NCBI GenBank assembly: GCA_026397855.1
Contig: JAPLUA010000024.1
Span: forward strand, 1 to 26,704
Origin: Verrucomicrobiota bacterium
Lineage (GTDB): Bacteria; Verrucomicrobiota; Verrucomicrobiia; Limisphaerales; UBA8199
Direction of reading: 5' to 3'
Length of the DNA: 26,704 bases
In this document: in pieces, positions 1 through 7,339 of the stretch
Numbering within the stretch: the first letter of the stretch is position 1
Layout: the number at the start of each line of letters is the position of its first letter
Position numbers and translations under genes: made by a program
The notes under the pieces: generated by a model
Databases searched by the model: none
What the model was told of the DNA's origin: nothing
The model's input: the letters and a program-made list of their open reading frames with translations, nothing else

Positions 1-363
1 GCCCTGCTGATGTTTGCGGCGATCCCGGTGGCCGGCACCCAGGGGCTGGCATCATGGCTGATCGTGCTGGTGGCGACCTTGATTGGCCTCAATTACGGGG
101 CCAACCTGGCGCTGTTTCCCGCCTACGCAAAGGATCTGTGGGGGCTGAGGAGTTTCGGGATGAACTACGGGATCCTCTTCACCGCGTGGGGCGCGGGCGG
201 GCTTGTTCTGAGCCGATTACAGCAGATGTTGACGGCGCAAAATGGCGGCAGCTTCACCTCCTCGTTTGCCGTTGCAGGCGTTTTGTTGTTAGCGGGCGCC
301 GCTTTGACCCTTGGGATCACACCCCCCACCCGCAATAGGAGCGCCGGCATGCTGTCGGCTTAG
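1..363 (+). CDS. MFS transporter, OFA (oxalate/formate antiporter-like) family, C-terminal part
   Basis: This is the 3' end of a membrane transporter whose start lies before the window; the frame is open from base 1 and stops with TAG at 361-363. The visible 120 residues hold about three hydrophobic segments. The stretch with LNYGANLALFPAY, then GMNYGILFTAWG, matches the conserved C-terminal half of OFA-type major facilitator proteins, which exchange small carboxylates such as oxalate and formate across the inner membrane. The substrate of this copy cannot be told from the fragment. The last nine residues or so (around RSAGMLSA) lie within a palindromic repeat (338-407), so the repeat probably supplies the tail and stop codon. 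Confident for MFS, less so for the subfamily. Confidence 0.8.
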   Translation, partial: ALLMFAAIPVAGTQGLASWLIVLVATLIGLNYGANLALFPAYAKDLWGLRSFGMNYGILFTAWGAGGLVLSRLQQMLTAQNGGSFTSSFAVAGVLLLAGAALTLGITPPTRNRSAGMLSA

Positions 364-407
364 GGCTCCTGATCCCGCGCCTTAAGCCGGCAGAATGCCG
401 GCGCTCC
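338..407. repeat. Palindromic intergenic repeat (25-bp arms)
   Basis: Positions 338-362 and 383-407 form an inverted repeat with 23 of 25 positions matching and a 20-base spacer. The first 13 bases (338-350, ggagcgccggcat) are perfectly complemented at 395-407. The left arm covers the stop codon of the MFS gene. The structure could fold in RNA, but no T-tract follows, so it is not a standard intrinsic terminator. The motif resembles the short GC-rich dispersed repeats I associate with verrucomicrobial genomes; that is recollection, not a search. Confidence 0.75.
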
Positions 408-485
408 GGGCCCGGGTGGATTTCGTGTTCGACGTTCCGGAGCTTCTTGACTACGGGGCGGGTATTTGGCTATGGGATTGGGGCT

Positions 486-2333
486 ATGAGCAATACCGAA
501 ACGCATCATTTTCAGGCGGAGATCCAGCAACTGCTGGATATCGTCATTCACTCGCTTTACACGGACAAGGAAATCTTTGTGCGGGAGCTGATCTCCAACG
601 CGGCGGACGCGTGCGAGAGGTTGCGCTTCAAGCAGTCGTCCGGGAACGCCATCCAGCAATCGGAGCTGGCCCCGACCATCAGCGTGGCCACGGACGAAAA
701 GGCGGGCACCATTACCTTCACGGACACGGGCCTGGGCATGACGCACGGCGAGCTGGTGGAGAATCTCGGCACCATTGCGCATTCCGGCACGAAGGCGTTC
801 CTGAAGCAGTTGGCGGAGAACAAGAAGCCGGACATTAACCTGATCGGCCAGTTCGGGGTGGGCTTCTACTCGGCGTTCATGGTGGCCAGGAAAGTGACCG
901 TCTTGAGCCGCTCGTTTGCGCCGGACGAGCAGGGCTGGCAATGGACCAGCGAGGGCATGGGCGGCTACGAGCTTGCCCCGGCGGCGGATCTGCCGCGCGG
1001 CACACGGATCACGCTTGAGCTGAAGGACGAGGCGAAGGAGTTTGCGCAGCAGGACACCATCGAGCGGATCATCCACCGCTATTCGAGCTTCGTGCCGTTC
1101 CCGATCGAGCTGAACAGCAAGCGGCTGAACACCGTCCAGGCCATCTGGGCGAGGAAGAAGAGCGAGATCAAGGAGGAGGAATACAACGAGTTCTACACGT
1201 TCATCGGCCACGACCACGAGAAGCCGCTGTTCCGGCTCCACTTTTCGGCCGATGCCCCCCTGGCCATCCAGTCGCTGCTGTTCGTGCCGCAGCGCAACTT
1301 TGAAACGCTCGGCATGGGCCGGATGGACCTGGGGGTGAACCTGTATTGCCGGAAGGTGCTGATCCAGGCCAAGGCGGACGGGTTGTTCCCGGGGTGGCTG
1401 CGGTTTCTCAAGGGGGTGGTGGACAGCGAGGATATCCCGCTGAACATCTCGCGCGAGACGATGCAGGACACCTCCCTGATGGAGAAGCTGAACAAGGTGC
1501 TGACGGGTCGATTCCTGAAGTTCCTGGACGAGCAATCCGAGAAGGAGGCCGAGGCTTACGAGAAGTTCTACACCGAATACCAGCGCTTCCTCAAAGAGGG
1601 CGTCGTCACCGATTTCCCGCACAGGGAGGCTCTCGGCAAACTGCTGCGCTATGAATCATCCACCCTCGACAAGGGCAAGCTCACCTCGCTGGCGGATTAT
1701 GTGAAGCGGATGCCGGCCGACCAGAAGGAGGTTTATTGCCTCCTCGCGGCGAACCGGGGGGCGGCGGAAGCCAGCCCGTATTTCGAGGTATTCAAGGAGC
1801 GCAAGTGGGAGGTGCTGTTCCTCTACGATGCCTGGGATGAATTCGTCATGGAGCACCTCCACACCTTTGACGGCAAGCCGCTGAAGCTCGCCGAAAAGGC
1901 GGACCTGAACCTGGGCGGCAAGCCGGACGGGGCGCTGTCCGACGAGGCGGCCGCCAACCTGGCCAAGTGGCTGAAGGAAACGCTCGGTGACAAGGTGGGA
2001 GAAGTGCGCGTCTCGCGGCGATTGGTCGAGAGCCCCGCCATCGTGGTGGATGCCGACAAGTATATGACTGCCAGCATGCGGCGCATCATGAAGGCGATGA
2101 AGCAGGATGCAGGGCCGGACGCTGCAGCGAAGCACGACCTGGAAATCAACCCGGCGCATCCGCTGGTGACGCGCCTGGAGGCGATCCGGCAGAAGCACGG
2201 CGACCTGGCCGTGAGCGTCGCAGAGCAGATCCTGGACAATGCCCGCGTCGCCGCCGGGCTGCTGGAGGATCCGCGCGCCATGCTGAGCCGGTTGAATCAA
2301 CTGCTCGAACGGGTGCTCGACAAGGAATCGTGA
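486..2333 (+). CDS. htpG: Molecular chaperone HtpG (bacterial Hsp90)
   Basis: Cytosolic ATP-dependent chaperone of 615 residues, close to the usual 610-630. The N-terminal GHKL ATPase domain (about 1-220) shows RELISNAADA with E34 and N38, DTGLGMT, the IAHSGTKAF lid segment and GQFGVGFYSAF. The middle domain (about 230-500) has VDSEDIPLNISRE, and the C-terminal dimerisation domain ends with a typical INPAHPL segment. ATG 486 is chosen because MSNTETHHFQAEIQQLL aligns with known HtpG N-termini; an in-frame TTG at 447 would add 13 unlike residues. No CIRCE-type inverted repeat is visible upstream. The stop overlaps the next gene by four bases (GTGA), so the two are probably translationally coupled. 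Confidence 0.97.
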   Translation: MSNTETHHFQAEIQQLLDIVIHSLYTDKEIFVRELISNAADACERLRFKQSSGNAIQQSELAPTISVATDEKAGTITFTDTGLGMTHGELVENLGTIAHSGTKAFLKQLAENKKPDINLIGQFGVGFYSAFMVARKVTVLSRSFAPDEQGWQWTSEGMGGYELAPAADLPRGTRITLELKDEAKEFAQQDTIERIIHRYSSFVPFPIELNSKRLNTVQAIWARKKSEIKEEEYNEFYTFIGHDHEKPLFRLHFSADAPLAIQSLLFVPQRNFETLGMGRMDLGVNLYCRKVLIQAKADGLFPGWLRFLKGVVDSEDIPLNISRETMQDTSLMEKLNKVLTGRFLKFLDEQSEKEAEAYEKFYTEYQRFLKEGVVTDFPHREALGKLLRYESSTLDKGKLTSLADYVKRMPADQKEVYCLLAANRGAAEASPYFEVFKERKWEVLFLYDAWDEFVMEHLHTFDGKPLKLAEKADLNLGGKPDGALSDEAAANLAKWLKETLGDKVGEVRVSRRLVESPAIVVDADKYMTASMRRIMKAMKQDAGPDAAAKHDLEINPAHPLVTRLEAIRQKHGDLAVSVAEQILDNARVAAGLLEDPRAMLSRLNQLLERVLDKES

Positions 2334-3142
2334 CCCGTTTACCGCTGCTGGTTCTCATCGGGGGATTGCTGGGCTGCCTGCCTGGGAAGGTTGGCGCCGG
2401 GGAGCCACTGCCCGCAGCGTCGGAAGTGACCCGGCGGATGGTCGAGCGGTCGCAGGCGGCCGCTCGCGGCGCGCAGGGGCCGCAATACACCTGCGAGAAA
2501 CGCTCCACGCTGGAGCGCATGGACACAGCCGGGCATTCCCTGAGCTCGGAGGAGAAAATCTACCGGGTGACCCTGATCGCCGGCTTGCCTTTCAACCGGC
2601 TGGTCAGGATCCAGGGCCGGGAGTTGAGCACCGAGGAATTAGGAAGGGAGGAGGAGCGGGAGGAGCGGTTCCGGAAGAGATTCATCACCGCCGACGCGAA
2701 GGAGCTTGTGGCGCGCAGGCAAGGCCTGGTGACTCCCGAGCTGCTGGGCCGGTATCAGTTTGCCGTTGAGAAGCGGATGGTGCTGAGCAACCGCTCCACC
2801 CTGGTGCTGACCTTCAAGCCGAGGGAAGGGGATCTGCCGTGCGCCAGGGTGCAGGACCGGGTGCTGAACCAGATTGCCGGCAGGCTTTGGATTGATGAGG
2901 CCGACGCTGACGTGGCCAAAGTGGAGGCGAACCTGGTGGAGCCGATATCGCTGGGGTGGTTCGGATGCCTGGGCTCGCTGAGCCGGTGCGATATTTCGTT
3001 GGATCGTCAGCGGATGCCCGACGGGGTGTGGGCCAACACCCGGCAGGCATTGCTGATTCACTGCCGGAAACTGGCCACCCCCATGCGCTTTCGCGCCACC
3101 GAGGTATCCGATGGATTCCAGAAAGTGGCGCTGAAGGAGTGA
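2330..3142 (+). CDS. Exported hypothetical protein, possibly LolA-like fold
   Basis: A 270-residue protein starting with GTG at 2330, overlapping the htpG stop. The N-terminus (TRLPLLVLIGGLLGCLPG) is a signal peptide; a cysteine at residue 16 follows LLG, so a lipoprotein is possible although the box is not canonical. The mature part has a highly charged helix (about 100-118, rich in E and R). It is followed by beta-rich segments such as GRLWIDEADADVAKVEA, reminiscent of outer-membrane lipoprotein-sorting (LolA/LolB-like) proteins. That resemblance is an impression from pattern, not a firm family match. The overlap with htpG implies joint expression, but no functional link to the chaperone is known to me. 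Confidence 0.7.
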   Translation: MTRLPLLVLIGGLLGCLPGKVGAGEPLPAASEVTRRMVERSQAAARGAQGPQYTCEKRSTLERMDTAGHSLSSEEKIYRVTLIAGLPFNRLVRIQGRELSTEELGREEEREERFRKRFITADAKELVARRQGLVTPELLGRYQFAVEKRMVLSNRSTLVLTFKPREGDLPCARVQDRVLNQIAGRLWIDEADADVAKVEANLVEPISLGWFGCLGSLSRCDISLDRQRMPDGVWANTRQALLIHCRKLATPMRFRATEVSDGFQKVALKE

Positions 3143-3287
3143 TAAAACGCAAGCGGCTCGGTTGCGGCTTGCGCTCGGCGGAATCACTGCTTAGATGTGT
3201 GCCGTTCGGTCGTAACTTGCCGGCGGGTGCCTCAATGGTGGGGCGCATCCCCCGGCATGTGTGTTGGATATCAGTTGAACAATCATC

Positions 3288-5777
3288 ATGCGTCATTTCC
3301 CTGCAAAGATCCTTGCCTTCTGTTTGGTGGCCGGCGCCCTGAGTGCCGGCGCGTCCGCCCCAATCCCGCTGATGCCGGGTGTCAGCGAAGTCGAATGGGG
3401 GCAGCCCCTTGCGTTCGAGGGGGGCGGCGTGGTGGTGCTGTCGGATCAGGCCACGCCTCCGGAACGCGAGGCCGCGCGACTGCTTTGCCTCTACGTGGAA
3501 AGACGCTTCGGGCAGAAGTGGGCGACCCGCGCCGCGGGCGAAGCGTCCGCCGGCGCCGGGATGCGCGTTTACCTGGGGCAGGCCAAAACCTTCCCGGCGC
3601 TCGACCGGTTGTGCGAAGGGCAGAAGCTGGCGGTCCCAGGGCAACCCGACGGCTACGCGCTGAAGGTCTGGGCCGATGGCGGCACCGTGACCGCCGTTGT
3701 TGCCGGGATGAACGGCCGCGGTGTGATCTACGGTCAGGACACCCTCTTTCAACTGCTCGCGCAGCGGGACAGCAAGCTGACGATACAGGCGGCCACGATC
3801 CGCGACTGGCCCACCATCCCCCTAAGGGGCCGGCCGCACCCGCACTACCAGTATTTCCTCAAGACGGAGAACTTCGATTGCCTGATGTCCTCGCGCATCA
3901 ACTTCATTGACCTGCGGGACGGCATCTACGCTTTCGAGCCGGGCGCGAAGCTGAACAAGAAGGATCTAGGCAAGATCATCCGCGACGCCCGCGACCGGGG
4001 TCTTCGGGTTTATGCGGCGGTGAATACCGGCGTGCCCAAGGCAGAGCAGGAGTCGGTGATCGCCACTTTCAAGGAGTTCGTTGAACTTGGCGCGGATGGG
4101 CTCTGGCTGTCCTTCGACGACAAGGGGTCCGGGGAGGATCCTAAAGGGATGACTGCCCGTGTCCTGGCACTCGGACGGGAGCATGGCATCACCGGCGACG
4201 CCATCGCTATCACGCCGCCCAAGGGCGCCTACCAGGTCATCAATTACAAGTTCAACCGGGATGTCGCGAGCGTGCCCGGCATGGAGCAAGCCGTCTGGTA
4301 CTGGACCAGCGTCCCCTGCGCCGAGGACGCCGCCGCCGGCGAGGCGATCGGGCTGAAGGTGCGCCCATCCTGGTGGCACAACTGGCCCCGGCTGCATTAT
4401 TCGTCACTCTCCTCCGGGGCCGGCGCCTACGTGCCTGTCCTGGACATGGCCGATGGATGGAACCACCCGAGCGACCGCGAGCTGAAGGAGATGGGGCGCT
4501 ATGTGCATGCGGTTCTCCCATGGGATGGCTGGCAGGCCTTGCAACACTACCTGGTCCCGGTGATGGGCTGGTGGAGCTGGCGGCCGGAACTCTACGACCA
4601 GGATGCAATCCGGCGCCGGGTCTATGACATGGTCTTCGGTCCCGCGCAGGTCGAGACAGCCCGCGCCTTCGACGATGGCCTCCAGCACATCCACGACCGG
4701 TTCCAGTTCTGGTCCACGCAAACCGAATACGCGCCGCTCTGCCCGCCTCGCCTGAAATCGCCCGGGGACCGGGCGCAAACCCTGGCAGCTCTGAAGGCCC
4801 TGGAACCAAAGCTGGCCAGCCTGCAGAAAGCGGCCCCGTCAGCCTCGCTGCTGGAGCCGGCTTTGCTCGAGCAGGATTACCTGGAGCCGATGAAACGGGA
4901 GATTGAAACCGGGCTTGCCGCAGCGCAGGCGCAGTATCCCGAGTATTGGTGGAACCAGCATCAGTCCAACGTGCTCAATGCCATCTATGACGGCGACCCG
5001 GCAAAGGCCGATCAGATCATTGCTGCCGCCCGCGAGCGCGTCCTGGGCGACGTTTCGCAGGTTGAGGCGCAGTTTGCCAAAGTGGGCAAGGAGGGCAAAT
5101 ACGCCGCCTGGTGGCGCAAGCGGGCTAACGCCTCGGCGGCCGACTGGAAGGAGCTCCTTACCAAGCGCCAGGCCGAGCTACAGACGCGGATCGCCGATTA
5201 CAGCAAGACGATCATGCCGGCCGGGCAGATGCTGAGAGGCCTCGCGGACCCGCCGGTGCAGGTTGGCACCGGCGCTTGGGAAGGGCACAACCAGGTCCTG
5301 GCCACGGTCCTGCCCGAGCCGCGGGAGAACTTCTGGGGCGATTGGATCGGCGGCAGGTATGAAGAGGGCCAGACCCGCGCCGCCGTGTTCGCCCTGGCGA
5401 AGCACGAGCGTGTGAACGCCAATACGTTCACCGAGTTGCCGGTCAATGTTCCCATCTCCGGCCGCCGCGATCGGCTGGCGCTTCTCACCTATCTGGCGGA
5501 CGCGAACAAGGAGAGCTTCGGCCTCGGCTATTCGAAGTGGCGATGGTCCGGCTACCGCTCCATCCGCCTGCTCTGGAACGACCGGGAGCTGTGGAAGGCG
5601 GACCTGGGCATTCCCCGGACCGGCGGCGAGTGGTTTGTCGTGCCGCTGCCGGAGCTGCCGGCCGACATGAAAACCCTTCCCCTGCGGCTCCGGATTGAGG
5701 ACTACCGTCCGGCGAAGAACAACCTGGAGATCGTTTACGTGGGGCCCATCCGGCTCCTGGAACTCGACCGGCAGTAG
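3288..5777 (+). CDS. Exported GH84-like beta-N-acetylglucosaminidase
   Basis: An 829-residue secreted enzyme predicted to remove terminal N-acetylglucosamine from glycans or glycoproteins. ATG 3288 begins a signal peptide (residues 1-24, ending ALSAGASA). Residues 40-170 form a GH20b-like domain common in front of hexosaminidase barrels, with an NGRGVIYGQDTLFQLL helix. The barrel (about 175-500) carries LWLSFDDKG with D277-D278, placed like the catalytic aspartate pair of GH84, then AVWYWTSVPC and WWHNWP (362-367), equivalent to the GH84 wTGp-V and WxNyP motifs. A helical region follows, and the last 180 residues look like a beta-sandwich. There is no SD sequence. The gene stands alone, converging on the prepilin gene. 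Family confidence is good; the substrate is inferred. Confidence 0.82.
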   Translation: MRHFPAKILAFCLVAGALSAGASAPIPLMPGVSEVEWGQPLAFEGGGVVVLSDQATPPEREAARLLCLYVERRFGQKWATRAAGEASAGAGMRVYLGQAKTFPALDRLCEGQKLAVPGQPDGYALKVWADGGTVTAVVAGMNGRGVIYGQDTLFQLLAQRDSKLTIQAATIRDWPTIPLRGRPHPHYQYFLKTENFDCLMSSRINFIDLRDGIYAFEPGAKLNKKDLGKIIRDARDRGLRVYAAVNTGVPKAEQESVIATFKEFVELGADGLWLSFDDKGSGEDPKGMTARVLALGREHGITGDAIAITPPKGAYQVINYKFNRDVASVPGMEQAVWYWTSVPCAEDAAAGEAIGLKVRPSWWHNWPRLHYSSLSSGAGAYVPVLDMADGWNHPSDRELKEMGRYVHAVLPWDGWQALQHYLVPVMGWWSWRPELYDQDAIRRRVYDMVFGPAQVETARAFDDGLQHIHDRFQFWSTQTEYAPLCPPRLKSPGDRAQTLAALKALEPKLASLQKAAPSASLLEPALLEQDYLEPMKREIETGLAAAQAQYPEYWWNQHQSNVLNAIYDGDPAKADQIIAAARERVLGDVSQVEAQFAKVGKEGKYAAWWRKRANASAADWKELLTKRQAELQTRIADYSKTIMPAGQMLRGLADPPVQVGTGAWEGHNQVLATVLPEPRENFWGDWIGGRYEEGQTRAAVFALAKHERVNANTFTELPVNVPISGRRDRLALLTYLADANKESFGLGYSKWRWSGYRSIRLLWNDRELWKADLGIPRTGGEWFVVPLPELPADMKTLPLRLRIEDYRPAKNNLEIVYVGPIRLLELDRQ

Positions 5778-5831
5778 CTGCGGGCGCTCGGGTCCGGTTA
5801 ACCTAAACTCGGCAGTTGATTTAACCGCAGA

Positions 5832-5849
5832 GAGCGCAAAGAGCGCAAA
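5832..5849. repeat. Tandem 9-bp repeat in a convergent intergenic region
   Basis: Two copies of gagcgcaaa (5832-5840 and 5841-5849) lie within a purine-rich stretch beginning ttaaccgcagag at 5821. They sit in the 81-bp gap between the converging GH84-like gene and the prepilin-like gene. Similar "cgcagagagcgcaaag" strings are, as far as I recall, scattered through verrucomicrobial intergenic DNA. No function can be assigned. Confidence 0.5.
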
Positions 5850-5858
5850 GAAAGGCAG

Positions 5859-6686
5859 TTATCGGCTCCCGCCCCGCTTCAACGGATCCCAGAAGCGGGA
5901 GTTGACGAGCCCTTGGGCGCTGCCGGCACCGGGGTCAACCGGCGGATTGATCTGCGCGTCCTTGCGGGCCTCGGCATGCCCATCAGTGAACGTGACGATG
6001 CCGATCTTGCGATGGCGTATCTGATCAACGCCTTCAAAGCCCTTGCTCGCGCTCGCCGCATCAATCATGCAGGCGTTTGGCCACCAGCAACTGGAACTCC
6101 AGTATCCGTCGGTTTTAGGCATGGCGTCGCCAATCAGGAAGTTTTCCACCGGACTGAGAACGGAAGTGCGCTTGAACCAGGCGCGCGCGCTGAAGACGAT
6201 TCCACCCACGTTGACACTGCCGGCATCATAGGGCCAGAGGCAGTCGAAGTAGCTGTTGATGCCGTAGCCGACCTTGTGACAGTCGAAAGCCCAATTCCAG
6301 GTCACTCCATTTTCCAGCTGCTGACCTTTGATCGCGGGGCAGCGGAACAGGTTGGTCTGGTTGCGGGCGTAGCCGACGACGGCGTTACCCCACCAGTTGG
6401 TCAAGGCTGTGTTGACATCATTGCCCTCATTCTGATTCCGGTGCGCCGGGAAGACATCTTTGTTGTCATCCGTGTAGTATTGCACGAACAAGGAGATCTG
6501 CTTCAGGTTATTCAAGCAGGCGACGCGGTATGCCTTCTCCTTGGCTTTGGCCAACGCCGGCAGAAGAAGCGCGGCCAGGATGGCGATGATGGCGATCACC
6601 ACCAGCAACTCTATCAGGGTGAACGCGCCTGCACGACCCGCCCCCATACGGCTGACTGAGCCGCCATTTGGCCTGGAATTTTCCAC
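5859..6686 (-). CDS. Type IV prepilin-like protein (N-methylation/H-x9-DG family)
   Basis: A 275-residue pseudopilin-like protein. Its leader ends RAGAFTLIELLVVIAII, the prepilin peptidase recognition site followed by a hydrophobic helix (about residues 22-45) that ends LLLPALAKAK. This is the classic entry to the DUF1559-type prepilins abundant in Planctomycetes and Verrucomicrobia. Near the C-terminus IRHRKIGIVTFTDGHAE contains the H-x9-DG signature. GTG 6686 is chosen because AGGA (6693-6696) lies six bases upstream and it starts eight bases after the GNAT stop; ATG 6647 is an alternative, while extending further would overrun the GNAT gene. Such proteins are membrane-anchored and exposed outside the inner membrane. 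The role of this copy, pilus or type II secretion-related, is unknown. Confidence 0.88.
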   Translation of the reverse strand: MENSRPNGGSVSRMGAGRAGAFTLIELLVVIAIIAILAALLLPALAKAKEKAYRVACLNNLKQISLFVQYYTDDNKDVFPAHRNQNEGNDVNTALTNWWGNAVVGYARNQTNLFRCPAIKGQQLENGVTWNWAFDCHKVGYGINSYFDCLWPYDAGSVNVGGIVFSARAWFKRTSVLSPVENFLIGDAMPKTDGYWSSSCWWPNACMIDAASASKGFEGVDQIRHRKIGIVTFTDGHAEARKDAQINPPVDPGAGSAQGLVNSRFWDPLKRGGSR

Positions 6687-6692
6687 AGACAG

Positions 6693-6696
6693 TCCT
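6693..6696 (-). promoter_or_regulatory. Shine-Dalgarno for the prepilin-like gene
   Basis: AGGA on the minus strand lies six bases before GTG 6686 and overlaps the end of the GNAT gene. It decides the start of the prepilin-like gene and is notable because few genes in this window have a recognisable SD. Confidence 0.5.
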
Positions 6697-7195
6697 ACTC
6701 GTTCGGCAATCCACAGGCCGCGAGCGCATCCAGCGCCTCGCCGGTCAGGCGCTGGACCGTCCACTCGCTCATGGCCACGGCCCCCAGCGACCGATAGAAA
6801 TCGAGTGACGGCGCATTCCAGTCCAGCACCGACCATTCAAATCGGCCGCAGTCGCGCGCTTTGGCCAGGCGAGCGAGATGAACCATGAGCGCCTTGCCAT
6901 AGCCACGGCCGCGATACTTGGGGGAGATGTATAAGTCTTCAAGGTAGATACCCGGCTTGCCGACAAAGGTGGAGAAGCTGTGAAAGAACAGGGCGAAGCC
7001 GACGGGGTCCAAGCCTTCATAGGCCATGAGCGCCTCGGCGCTCCTTCGGCCGGAAAACAGGTTCTGACGCAGCAAGTCCTCGGTTGCAGCGACCTCATGC
7101 GAGAGCTTTTCGTATGCGGCCAGCTCACGAACGAAATGGAGAATCAGCGGCACATCGGCCTCGGTCGCTTCGCGGATGCTGAAATTGCTTCTCAT
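6695..7195 (-). CDS. GNAT family N-acetyltransferase
   Basis: A 166-residue acetyl-CoA-dependent acetyltransferase. It begins with SIREATEADVPLILHFVREL, typical of the GNAT first strand and helix. It then has YISPKYRGRGYGKALM, the acetyl-CoA pyrophosphate-binding motif A (RGRGYG), and ends with DWNAPSLDFYRSLGA, typical of diamine (spermidine/spermine-type) acetyltransferase-like members. The acceptor is unknown. ATG 7195 fits family N-termini best; ATG 7210 and an upstream 7237 start are possible, and none has an SD. It is followed after eight bases by the prepilin-like gene and probably shares its transcript, without an obvious functional tie. Confidence 0.88.
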   Translation of the reverse strand: MRSNFSIREATEADVPLILHFVRELAAYEKLSHEVAATEDLLRQNLFSGRRSAEALMAYEGLDPVGFALFFHSFSTFVGKPGIYLEDLYISPKYRGRGYGKALMVHLARLAKARDCGRFEWSVLDWNAPSLDFYRSLGAVAMSEWTVQRLTGEALDALAACGLPNE

Positions 7196-7269
7196 AACTT
7201 TGGCCGACATGCTTGCTGGTTGGCGCGCGGAAATCAAGCGGCTGCGGGGTTGTAAGATTTCGAGAATCG

Positions 7270-7288
7270 CCCCCCCCCCGGGGGGGGG
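7270..7288. other. C10G9 homopolymer palindrome
   Basis: Ten C residues (7270-7279) are followed directly by nine G residues (7280-7288) in the 144-bp divergent gap between the GNAT gene and the large amidase. Each run is slippage-prone and together they form a self-complementary block. It may act on promoter spacing or transcript structure, or be a sequencing or assembly artefact. A TAG at 7301-7303 in the amidase frame means tract-length changes cannot fuse an upstream reading frame to the amidase. Confidence 0.7.
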
Positions 7289-7339
7289 CCAGCTTTTTCC
7301 TAGCCCTGTTGGGCTCGCCGTGGTTTCCTGCCAGCCGCA

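Noticed and set aside
338..407. Inverted repeat as an intrinsic terminator for the MFS gene
   Set aside because: The hairpin is strong but is not followed by a T-tract, and its left arm lies in the coding end.
360..1622. 420-residue open frame on the minus strand opposite htpG
   Set aside because: It is antisense to conserved HtpG motifs, is rich in R, L, Q and H with no recognisable domain, and arises from GC-rich codon positions.
6687..6836. Longer N-terminus for the prepilin-like protein (start at 6836)
   Set aside because: It would overlap the GNAT coding region by about 140 bases in another frame and put 70 residues before the prepilin cleavage site; GTG 6686 has a good SD.
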